Of a stretch of DNA of 61,267 bases, positions 52,411 to 60,246 are shown piece after piece. The position numbers and the translations under genes were made by a program. Positions within the stretch are counted from its first letter, which is position 1. Each line of letters starts with the position of its first letter. The stretch is from a virus: IMG/VR virus record IMGVR_UViG_3300042896_001037, positions 1-61,267 of that record; one strand, written 5' to 3'. The notes under the pieces were generated by a model that saw only the letters and a program-made list of their open reading frames with translations, had not been told where the DNA came from and did not search any database.

Positions 52411-54807
52411 ATGGATAAAGAATTTTTAAGAATGCAGCAATTAGCAGGTATTATAAATACTAATTCAGACCACGACCCAATATGTGAAATATTTGTTGAA
52501 TATCTAACTGAACTTCATTTATTAAAAAATTATTATTCTAAAGGCATTTTAAAAGAAAATATATCTGTAAATGAAATAAATCTTCTTGAAGATACATTTA
52601 GAGAAAAGATTAAAAATTGGTTTACAAAAAACGCAATCAAACCAACAGAAGCTTATATATTAACTTTAATAAATAAGTTTGAAAAATCAGCAAAAAAATT
52701 AGGAATTGTAGATTGGAAAGATTCTCTGTTTAAATTTTCAAATACAGATTATACTGAAAAAAACTCAGATAAATTTTTCCCAGATATAGAAGATGGTAGT
52801 CCTGTAACTAAATCCGATAAAGTAAATAAAACAGCTTTAGCTTTTTTAGGTATTTTTATAACTAAACTAGTTATTGCTACTTCATTATCTTTATCAACTC
52901 TTATTCCCCAAGCTCAAGAAGTTCCTCCTAGTTTTACTGATACAGCTTCAATAGAAAATGTAAGTGATGTAAATAAAGAAAAAATAGAAAACATTGAGCA
53001 AAAAGCTAAAGAATCAATTAAAGCAAATTTTTCACAAGATGACCCATTAAAAAACCCAATAAAAACCCCAATAATTACATCAGATTCTTTAGATGTAGTA
53101 GATGTTGAATTTCCTACAGGTGAATTTGAACTTGATGCAGATTTAGAAAAAGAATTAGTAAATAAATTAGTTGATAATGTTAAAAAAACTATAAGTTCTA
53201 ATAAAAACATTGATAGTTTAACCATTGAATATGGAGGATCAATTGATGATATTGGAAGCGATACAGGAGATGAAGATAATCCTGATGGCCCTGATAAAGA
53301 CGGATTAAAAGATCTTAGAACAGGTGTTGGAAAAAATATAGCAGATAAAGCAATAAAAATATTAAACTCTTCTTTTAAAAACATTAAATTTAATTCAGTA
53401 AAATTCGATAATAAAGATAATAAAGCAGGAATTGGATTTGATCTTAACACCTCTGAAAAAGATCCAACCCCAAAATCACCACCTGTTTTCCCACTAGATG
53501 CTAAACGAAAAGAAAAACCACCTCGAATTCTCCCAACCCCTAAACCTTTAGATGAACCCTCAACTAAAGGTACAGATGAACCTTTAGTTAATGATCCAAA
53601 ATTAGATACAAAATCAGACACCCCAATTCCTACTGACCTTGGAAGAGATGTTACTAATATTGCTAACTTAAATAGAAATAATCAAATAGCATTTGTTTTA
53701 GCTAAAACTAATAATAAACTTAATTTATATAGACAATTAGGTGTAAAAAATATAATAAATATTCCTGATGGAGAATTTAATAATATAGCTACTAAAGGAG
53801 AATATAACGGAAAAAAGGTTACTCCCCAAGCTCAACTTTTAGCACAAAATGTTATTAGATCAAGAAAAAACCCTAATACATTTATTAATGCATACGCTAA
53901 AATAACAGGAACAAACCTGGGAGGAAGTAGACGAAAAGCATCAATTACAACAGGTGCAAAAGGTCAATCATCAAGTGCTCCTATTAAAGAAGAAGCATCA
54001 ATTGATAAAATATTAGCAGATAATTCACTTCAAACTACCTTTAAACAAAAAGCATTTTTAGCTAAATTAATAAATGTTATATATTATGGAGAAGAAGGAA
54101 AAGATGTTTTAGATATAGAATCATCTACAGATGATAGATTTAAAAAAGAATATAAAAAAATTCCATCTCCTTTAGGCAGCCAAGAAAAAGGTGAAAGATA
54201 TGTTTATTTTGATAAACTTCAAAATAAAAACCCAGATAAATATGATACTAAAGTTACTAAAAATATAGTTAGTAAAATTCCCCAATTATCAATTTTATTA
54301 AATAAAATCAATACTAAAGCAGAATTAGCAGATTTTATACTAGCTTTATTCCTTCATACAAATGAACAAGGAAGTAGTCTTTTTAGTGATAAAAAAATAT
54401 TTGCAACTAATACAGGAAAAGTTAGATCAGCTCTTTTTGGATTAAATAATAGAATTCCAAAATCCCTCCAAGAAATATTATTTGGAGAAGCAGAAGAAAC
54501 CCCTGAAACACCAGATAAAAATTTATTTGATGTTGAAAAATTTTATAAGTTAATTGATTCGAAACCAACACTTTTAGCTAAATTAAAAAATATAGATAAT
54601 ATAGAAGAATTTTATCAATTATGTTTACGAGTAATATTCCCATTACTTAATGATACTTTTAAAACTGAAACAGGAGTATCTCAATTAAAACAAGCTATAG
54701 CTCTGGCTGCTAACTCTTCTACAAAATATAAATCTATATTAGATGCTAAACCAAAACCAGTAAATGAAGAATTTTATAGAATGCAACAAATAGCTGGATT
54801 AATATAA
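52411..54807 (+). CDS. Large protein with RMQQLAGII peptides at both ends, 798 aa
   Basis: No enzyme domain recognised. Residues 4-15 are EFLRMQQLAGII and the last twelve are EFYRMQQIAGLI, so the same peptide brackets the protein. A hydrophobic helix lies at about 144-163 (ALAFLGIFITKLVIATSLSL); then a low-complexity, Pro-rich and charged linker (about 345-390), and a helical C-terminal half rich in Lys and Asn (for example LAKTNNKLNLYRQLGVKNII). It is the largest of the candidate cargo or core proteins. The terminator and early-type promoter follow within 100 bp. Confidence 0.65.
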   Translation: MDKEFLRMQQLAGIINTNSDHDPICEIFVEYLTELHLLKNYYSKGILKENISVNEINLLEDTFREKIKNWFTKNAIKPTEAYILTLINKFEKSAKKLGIVDWKDSLFKFSNTDYTEKNSDKFFPDIEDGSPVTKSDKVNKTALAFLGIFITKLVIATSLSLSTLIPQAQEVPPSFTDTASIENVSDVNKEKIENIEQKAKESIKANFSQDDPLKNPIKTPIITSDSLDVVDVEFPTGEFELDADLEKELVNKLVDNVKKTISSNKNIDSLTIEYGGSIDDIGSDTGDEDNPDGPDKDGLKDLRTGVGKNIADKAIKILNSSFKNIKFNSVKFDNKDNKAGIGFDLNTSEKDPTPKSPPVFPLDAKRKEKPPRILPTPKPLDEPSTKGTDEPLVNDPKLDTKSDTPIPTDLGRDVTNIANLNRNNQIAFVLAKTNNKLNLYRQLGVKNIINIPDGEFNNIATKGEYNGKKVTPQAQLLAQNVIRSRKNPNTFINAYAKITGTNLGGSRRKASITTGAKGQSSSAPIKEEASIDKILADNSLQTTFKQKAFLAKLINVIYYGEEGKDVLDIESSTDDRFKKEYKKIPSPLGSQEKGERYVYFDKLQNKNPDKYDTKVTKNIVSKIPQLSILLNKINTKAELADFILALFLHTNEQGSSLFSDKKIFATNTGKVRSALFGLNNRIPKSLQEILFGEAEETPETPDKNLFDVEKFYKLIDSKPTLLAKLKNIDNIEEFYQLCLRVIFPLLNDTFKTETGVSQLKQAIALAANSSTKYKSILDAKPKPVNEEFYRMQQIAGLI

Positions 54808-54864
54808 AGAATAACTTACAGACAGATTCATAGCCTGTCGACTTAAAAAAATTATTAGAGATCT

Positions 54865-54886
54865 GTGGCCTCCTTTGGGAGGTCAC
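54865..54886 (+). terminator. Strong intrinsic terminator fused to early-type promoter
   Basis: GTGGCCTCC-TTTG-GGAGGTCAC (nine pairs, one G-T) followed by nine T; the T run merges into the promoter element at 54894. Strongest terminator in the window. Confidence 0.9.
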
Positions 54887-54893
54887 TTTTTTT

Positions 54894-54917
54894 TTCGTAT
54901 ATTTAAACATAAAATAA
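54894..54917 (+). promoter_or_regulatory. Early promoter element, only copy in the late region
   Basis: TTCGTATATT then TAAACATAAAATAAAA: the core is exact, the second half diverged (ACATAAAATAAA). Leads to the flavoprotein gene at 54921. Confidence 0.7.
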
Positions 54918-54920
54918 AAC

Positions 54921-56216
54921 ATGGACAAAAAAATAGTAATAGTAGGAGCAGGTGTAGCAGGTATAAATGCTGCAACAAAATTAGTAGACAATGGATATCC
55001 TGGAGAACTCATTACCATAATTGATATGGGTAAAGATCCATATAACCGCTTACCTGAAGAGGTAATGACAGGTATGCTAGGAGCTGGAGGATGGAGTGAT
55101 GGCAAGTTAACTTACCATACAGCAATTGGTGGTGTATTATCAAAATACACAGGTGAGGAAAAAGCAATGGAATTGATGGATCAAGTAATTACCAATTTTA
55201 AACGTTTTCATCCTAAACCAGAAGAAGTACAATGTTCAAACCCTGAATCTGAACCTGAATTTATTAAACCATACTTTGGTTTACGTTTGTTTCCTGTTTG
55301 GCACGTAGGTACAGATTACCTATCTGAAATTGCTAAAAATTGGTACGATTATTTAGTGTCTAAAGGTGTAGAATTCATTTGGGAAACTAAAGTAGAAGAT
55401 ATAGATTTTAAAACCAACTATGTTCTTACTCATAATGCTTATTTACAATATGATGAACTTATATTTGCTGTAGGTAAATCAGGAATTGATTTTGCTCAAC
55501 AACTAGCAAACGAATATAAACTACCAGATGAACCTAAATCAGTACAAATTGGAGTTCGATTTGAGGCACCACAAGAACACTTTCAAAATCTAATTGATAT
55601 TTCATATGACTTTAAGTTATATAGAAAATTTGACGATAAAGGAGTTTCATTACGTTCATTTTGTACAAACAATAATGCAGCATTTGTTGCTGTAGAGGAA
55701 ACATATGGTGATGTAAGTTACAATGGACATGCTAAAAAAGATCCTAAATATTTAAATGGAATGACCAATTTTGGTATTTTAATGGAAATTAATGGTATTG
55801 AAGATCCATTTACTTGGTCACGTGAAGTAGTAAACAAATTACAATCAAACGAAACTGGTTTATATTATAGCCCATCTCGTACTCCATCAACTACATCTGA
55901 AGGTAATAATGTAACTTCAACTCAAATTAGTTTAGATACACTTGCTCATGTTGTAGAACCTGCAATGGGTGGTTATTTTAAATATGTTATGGACTTTATT
56001 ATGGATATGAAAAAAGTATTCCCTACACTTAAAGACGATTGGGGTATATATATTCCTGAAGTTAAATATCTTTCACCAGAGCCATTAGTAAATTATGAAG
56101 ATCTTAGTTTAACAAAGTATCCTAACGTACATTTCGTAGGAGATGCTTTATCGGCTCGTGGTATAACAGTTTCGGGAGCGCATGGAATTTATGTAGCAGA
56201 AAGTTTTTTAAAATAA
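54921..56216 (+). CDS. FAD-dependent oxidoreductase (dehydrogenase-like)
   Basis: A 431-residue flavoprotein. The Rossmann N terminus VIVGAGVAGINAATKL has GxGxxG at 9-14; VDNGYPGELITIIDMGKDP ends strand 2 with acidic residues for FAD ribose. The C terminus has VHFVGDALSARGITVSGAHG, the GD motif and following region of the group of uncharacterised FAD-dependent dehydrogenases (COG2509-like). Complete length. Flavoproteins are rare in phage late regions. It is the first gene of a separate transcript made from an early-type promoter, with a NadR-like kinase behind it. Confidence 0.85.
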   Translation: MDKKIVIVGAGVAGINAATKLVDNGYPGELITIIDMGKDPYNRLPEEVMTGMLGAGGWSDGKLTYHTAIGGVLSKYTGEEKAMELMDQVITNFKRFHPKPEEVQCSNPESEPEFIKPYFGLRLFPVWHVGTDYLSEIAKNWYDYLVSKGVEFIWETKVEDIDFKTNYVLTHNAYLQYDELIFAVGKSGIDFAQQLANEYKLPDEPKSVQIGVRFEAPQEHFQNLIDISYDFKLYRKFDDKGVSLRSFCTNNNAAFVAVEETYGDVSYNGHAKKDPKYLNGMTNFGILMEINGIEDPFTWSREVVNKLQSNETGLYYSPSRTPSTTSEGNNVTSTQISLDTLAHVVEPAMGGYFKYVMDFIMDMKKVFPTLKDDWGIYIPEVKYLSPEPLVNYEDLSLTKYPNVHFVGDALSARGITVSGAHGIYVAESFLK

Positions 56217-56234
56217 ATAAATAAAATAAAAGTT

Positions 56235-56774
56235 ATGAAAATAGGATTTTGCGGTACAATTTCAGTAGGTAAAACTACATTAGTTAATGCTTTAAAAGAA
56301 TTACCAGAGTTTGCAGATTATCATTTTGCAACAGAACGTTCAAAATATTTACGTGATTTAGGTATTCCTTTAAACACAGATTCAACATTAAAAGGTCAAC
56401 TTATATTTTTAGCTGAACGAGCTAGTGAATTACTTCATGAAAATATGATAACAGATCGTACAGTAATTGATGTTATGGCATTTAGTCATTTATCAATTAC
56501 AATTCCATTTTTTATATCTGCTGATTTAAATAAAGCTGTATCTGAATTAATACGAGATTATGATTATATATTTTATGTTTCACCTGAAGGTGTAGAATTA
56601 GAGGATAATGGCGTTCGTGTAGTAGATTCTGAATATAGAATGGAACTTGATAAAACAATTAAAAACTTACTAGAACAACATAAATTTAAATTTAATACTA
56701 TTACAGGATATGCTGAATTATCAGGTACTACCGAGGAAAGAATACAAAAAATTAAACAAGTAATGTCCCTTTAA
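56235..56774 (+). CDS. NadR-like P-loop kinase/ATPase
   Basis: 179 residues. Walker A GTISVGKTT (7-15) and ITDRTVIDVMAF (a DR...D segment like the kinase lid or Walker B) lie in a fold with HFATERSKYLRDLGI in between and FNTITGYAELSGTTEERIQK at the end, as in the NadR ribosylnicotinamide kinase domain and AAA_28 phage kinases. Nicotinamide riboside, another nucleoside or a different phosphate acceptor may be the substrate. Eighteen bases after the flavoprotein gene on the same transcript. Confidence 0.75.
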   Translation: MKIGFCGTISVGKTTLVNALKELPEFADYHFATERSKYLRDLGIPLNTDSTLKGQLIFLAERASELLHENMITDRTVIDVMAFSHLSITIPFFISADLNKAVSELIRDYDYIFYVSPEGVELEDNGVRVVDSEYRMELDKTIKNLLEQHKFKFNTITGYAELSGTTEERIQKIKQVMSL

Positions 56775-56791
56775 TATTTATTAATAAAATA
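56773..56791 (+). promoter_or_regulatory. Late-type promoter motif
   Basis: AATATTTATTAATAAAATAC immediately after the kinase stop. Its last part (TTATTAATAAAATACAAT) is repeated before the gene at 57029. Confidence 0.45.
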
Positions 56792-56795
56792 CAAT

Positions 56796-57017
56796 ATGGA
56801 TAATTTTGATTTAAAAAATTACTTAGCTGAAAATAAACTTTTAAAAGAAAATACTTTAGCAGGTTATTATAGTAGTGCAAATAAAAAAATTAAAATATTA
56901 GCTAACGAAATCGACACAATGATAGCAGAACATCCTAAAAAAGAAGATCTTTTTGACAAAATTACAGACCTAGTAGAGGCGTATGCTCAAAATAGAGAAG
57001 ATTCAAACAATTATTAA
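56796..57017 (+). CDS. Small helical protein with DLKNYLAENKLLKEN start, 73 aa
   Basis: MDNFDLKNYLAENKLLKENT is a variant of the shared peptide (YLAE-N); then LAGYYSSANKKIKILANEID and an acidic helix. Unknown. Returns to the late-type promoter after the flavoprotein/kinase pair. Confidence 0.65.
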   Translation: MDNFDLKNYLAENKLLKENTLAGYYSSANKKIKILANEIDTMIAEHPKKEDLFDKITDLVEAYAQNREDSNNY

Positions 57018-57028
57018 TAAAATACAAT

Positions 57029-57928
57029 ATGAAACATACTCGATTACTTGAAATTATACGTGAAGAAATAGCTGGTGCTTTAAATGAAATAGAAAAGGGA
57101 AATATTAAACTACCTAAAGGAACACCCCAAAACTCTATTGAACAATATACTGATAAAGGATTTGATGTAGAAATAGAACTTGAAGAAGATGCTTTAAATG
57201 AAGAACCTGATTTTGGTGGACAATTAGATAAAAAAGTAGCAGCAAAATACGGTGAAGAAGATACATTAGAAGCAGCTACTGAAAAAATTACTAATAGAGT
57301 ATTATCTGATAAAGGTATAACTAAAGCTGAAGTAGCTAAAATGGATAAAGATACACTTAAAGTATTACTAAAAGATATCCGTGCTTTTATTTCCCAAAAG
57401 AATCAAACCCCAGAAGTAACAGCAGCTCTTGAAAAACAAAAAGATATTGAATCTAGTGAACCTGGAGGATATACTGGAAAACAATTACAAGATAACCAAA
57501 CTAATAAAGCCATTTTAAGAGCATTAGGATTTGAATCTAAAAAAGGACCAAAAGGACCAACTAAACCAAAAGCAGAAAAACCAACTTCTACAGGTAAAAA
57601 AGGAAGACCAGCAAGTGAACTAAAAGCAGAAAAAACAGCTACTCTTACAAAGGGAGATGACGGATTTGATTCAGTAGATGCTTCAGATGCAGATAATGAT
57701 AAAGAAGCAACACAAAATATAGGTAGTGATTCAACAGCAAAAAAATTAGGTAATTTAGCTACAGGTAAAGAAGAAACATTTAATAGAATTTTAGGTTTAG
57801 TTGAAAAATATAAAGATGATAAAGATAAAGTTGATGCTTTTATTAATAAAGCTAAAAACGAATATAAACTCTCAAAAACATTATTAGACCAGTTAAAACG
57901 TGTTGCTGGTAGAGATGTTAAAATTTAA
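57029..57928 (+). CDS. Charged protein with LLEIIREEI N terminus, 299 aa
   Basis: Begins MKHTRLLEIIREEIAGALNE (shared peptide, ALNE-I). Long charged helical segments (AAEKITNRVLSDKG-type), a basic linker with KGRPAS (AT-hook-like) at about 189-196, and a C-terminal helix FNRILGLVEKYKDDKDKVDA. Profile of a scaffold or DNA-associated virion protein; no known domain. Confidence 0.65.
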   Translation: MKHTRLLEIIREEIAGALNEIEKGNIKLPKGTPQNSIEQYTDKGFDVEIELEEDALNEEPDFGGQLDKKVAAKYGEEDTLEAATEKITNRVLSDKGITKAEVAKMDKDTLKVLLKDIRAFISQKNQTPEVTAALEKQKDIESSEPGGYTGKQLQDNQTNKAILRALGFESKKGPKGPTKPKAEKPTSTGKKGRPASELKAEKTATLTKGDDGFDSVDASDADNDKEATQNIGSDSTAKKLGNLATGKEETFNRILGLVEKYKDDKDKVDAFINKAKNEYKLSKTLLDQLKRVAGRDVKI

Positions 57929-58287
57929 TGAAAGATAAAATATTTCAAATAAAGTTATCCCATCTTATCATAGGTGGGATACTTTTGTTGTTAACAATAT
58001 TTTTACTTAAATGTAATGTTACTCCAACATTTGTCAACACATATGATAAAGAAAAAAAGGAAATAGACAGTTTACAAGTTGAAATTAGTAAATTAAAAAA
58101 ATCACAACTTGAATTAAATAAAGATATAGATAAACAAATATTAATTACAGATTCATTAAATAAAGAAATTAAAATTACAGAAAAAGAGCTAACACAAACA
58201 CGCACATATTATGCTAACAAAATTAAAAATATCAATAGTTCTTCTCCTTCTGAGCTTAACGAGTTTTTCACAGAAAGATACAAGTAA
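57928..58287 (+). CDS. Candidate i-spanin-like membrane protein, 119 aa
   Basis: N-terminal membrane helix (LSHLIIGGILLLLTIFLL, about 10-27), then Cys29 and a long coiled coil (KEKKEIDSLQVEISKLKKSQ onward to about 105). Type II inner-membrane protein with periplasmic coiled coil, as in Rz-like i-spanins. The next gene begins inside it in another frame. No lysozyme or holin is adjacent, so this remains a candidate. Confidence 0.55.
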   Translation: MKDKIFQIKLSHLIIGGILLLLTIFLLKCNVTPTFVNTYDKEKKEIDSLQVEISKLKKSQLELNKDIDKQILITDSLNKEIKITEKELTQTRTYYANKIKNINSSSPSELNEFFTERYK

Positions 58288-58639
58288 AATTTGCTTTCCA
58301 TATAGTAAAGCAAAACAAATAGCAATTGACTTAGTTAGGGGAGATTCAGCTATAACAGAATTAAAAATCACCCATAAATTAGTTTGGCAATTAAACAAAA
58401 AAATTAGTACTCAAGATAGTACTATTACACTTTACATAGTTAAAGAACAAAATTATATTAGTCAAATAAACAATTACGATAAAATTTCTACTAAAAAAGA
58501 TGAGATAATAACGGGTCTTGAAAAAGATGTTACTAAATTAACTAAGAAAAATAATCGTTTAAAAACAGGACTTAAATACCTTGGTGGGGGATTCGTGGCT
58601 TCCATACTTACTATTATTACATTGACATTAATTAAGTAA
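58211..58639 (+). CDS. Secreted coiled-coil protein with C-terminal membrane helix, 142 aa
   Basis: Begins MLTKLKISIVLLLLSLTSFS-QKD: a signal peptide with the SFSQ end common in flavobacteria. A helical coiled-coil middle (TKKDEIITGLEKDVTKLTKK) and a C-terminal membrane helix (FVASILTIITLTLI). It overlaps the 57928 gene by 77 bases in a different frame. The pair resembles a nested spanin arrangement, but there is no lipobox, so a unimolecular-spanin-like role or a membrane sensor are alternatives. Confidence 0.6.
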   Translation: MLTKLKISIVLLLLSLTSFSQKDTSKICFPYSKAKQIAIDLVRGDSAITELKITHKLVWQLNKKISTQDSTITLYIVKEQNYISQINNYDKISTKKDEIITGLEKDVTKLTKKNNRLKTGLKYLGGGFVASILTIITLTLIK

Positions 58640-60237
58640 TGGCTGAAGATCTAAAAAAAGCGATAAGAGAAGAATATGTAAGATGTGCAACATCTCCGGC
58701 ATATTTTATGAAAAAGTATTGCTATATTCAACATCCAAAACGTGGTAGAATTCAATTTAATCTTTACCAATTTCAAGAAAAAGTATTAACTTTATTTCAA
58801 GAAAATCCTTACTCAATGGTTTTGAAATCTAGACAACTAGGAATTTCAACTTTATGTGCTGGTTATTCTTTATGGATGATGATTTTTCATCAAGATAAAA
58901 ATATACTTTGTATTGCTACAAAGCAAGAAACAGCTAAAAACATGGTTACCAAAGTAAGGTTCATGTATGAAAGTTTACCTTCTTGGCTTAAAGAAAAAGA
59001 TAAACCTACCGAAGACAATAAATTAACATTACGCTTAAAAAACGGATCTCAAATTAAAGCAACAGCAGCATCCAGTGATGCAGGCCGTTCAGAAGCCGTT
59101 TCTTTGCTAATTATAGATGAGGCAGCATTCATTAACAATATTGGAGAAATATGGGCCTCAGCACAGCAAACATTAGCTACAGGTGGTGGGTGTATTGCTT
59201 TATCTACCCCTTATGGTACCGGTAATTGGTTTCATCAAACATGGGTTGCTGCAGAAATGGCAGAAAACAGTTTTTTACCAATTAGATTACCTTGGCAAGT
59301 TCACCCTGAACGAGATCAAGTATGGAGAGATAGACAAGATTCTGACTTAGGAATTAGAATGGCAGCACAGGAATGTGATTGTGACTTTTCTACATCTGGA
59401 GATACTGTATTTTATCCTGACGATATAACATTTTACGAAAAAACATTTATAAAAGATCCATTAGAAAAACGAGGAGTAGACCAAAATCTATGGATTTGGG
59501 AACCTGCAGATTATTCAAAAAATTATTTAATTGCGGCTGATGTAGCCCGAGGAGATGGAAAAGATTATTCTGCATTTCACATCTTTGATGTAGAAACATT
59601 TACTCAAGTAGGGGAATATAGGGGACAAATTGGCACAAAAGAATATGGCCATATGCTAGTAGGCATGGCTACAGAATATAATAATGCTTTACTTTCAGTA
59701 GAAAATTCTAATATAGGATGGTCTACTATTCAAACTATTTTAGATAGAGGTTACCAAAATTTCTACTATTCACCTAAAGGTGGAAATATGAGTACAGATT
59801 CTTATTTTGATCCATATATGGATACAAGTAGAATGACACCTGGATTTTCTATGACTACAAATACTCGACCTATTGCTATTGGTAAATTTCAAGAAGCAAT
59901 ACAAGACAAAGGAGTTACTTTTTACTCTAATCGATTACTAGAGGAAATGAAAGTATTTATATGGAGAAATGGTAGAGCAGAAGCCCAATCAGGCTATAAT
60001 GATGACTTAATGATGGCGTTTGCTATAGGTTGTTATTTACGTGATACCTCATTTAAATTTAGACAGTCAAATATGGATATGACTAGAAGTATGCTTAACG
60101 CTATATCAACTAATTCCTCTAAATATTCGGGTGGATATTCTTCTGGAGCAGCATATGCAGACAAATACAATAACAATCCATTTAATATTGATAACCCTTA
60201 TTCAAACGAACAAGAAGATATTTCTTGGTTACTTTAA
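58639..60237 (+). CDS. Terminase large subunit (gp17-like)
   Basis: A 532-residue packaging motor. Adenine-binding/Q-motif region YQFQEKVL (43-50), Walker A variant SRQLGIST (64-71), Walker B LLIIDEA with catalytic Glu (157-162), and motif III STPYGTGNWFH. The nuclease domain follows: AADVARGDGKDYSAF (Asp301) starts the RNase H-like fold, VENSNIGWSTI and YNDDLMMAFAIGCYL supply later acidic residues. Length and motif order match T4 gp17-type (SRQLG) terminases. The first base overlaps the preceding stop. Confidence 0.97.
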   Translation: MAEDLKKAIREEYVRCATSPAYFMKKYCYIQHPKRGRIQFNLYQFQEKVLTLFQENPYSMVLKSRQLGISTLCAGYSLWMMIFHQDKNILCIATKQETAKNMVTKVRFMYESLPSWLKEKDKPTEDNKLTLRLKNGSQIKATAASSDAGRSEAVSLLIIDEAAFINNIGEIWASAQQTLATGGGCIALSTPYGTGNWFHQTWVAAEMAENSFLPIRLPWQVHPERDQVWRDRQDSDLGIRMAAQECDCDFSTSGDTVFYPDDITFYEKTFIKDPLEKRGVDQNLWIWEPADYSKNYLIAADVARGDGKDYSAFHIFDVETFTQVGEYRGQIGTKEYGHMLVGMATEYNNALLSVENSNIGWSTIQTILDRGYQNFYYSPKGGNMSTDSYFDPYMDTSRMTPGFSMTTNTRPIAIGKFQEAIQDKGVTFYSNRLLEEMKVFIWRNGRAEAQSGYNDDLMMAFAIGCYLRDTSFKFRQSNMDMTRSMLNAISTNSSKYSGGYSSGAAYADKYNNNPFNIDNPYSNEQEDISWLL

Positions 60238-60246
60238 AAACAAATC

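Noticed and set aside
52914-53621. A 235-codon frame on the minus strand
   Set aside because: Shadow of the 798-residue gene; no leader, Ser/Phe-rich composition typical of an antisense frame, and no other minus-strand gene exists here.
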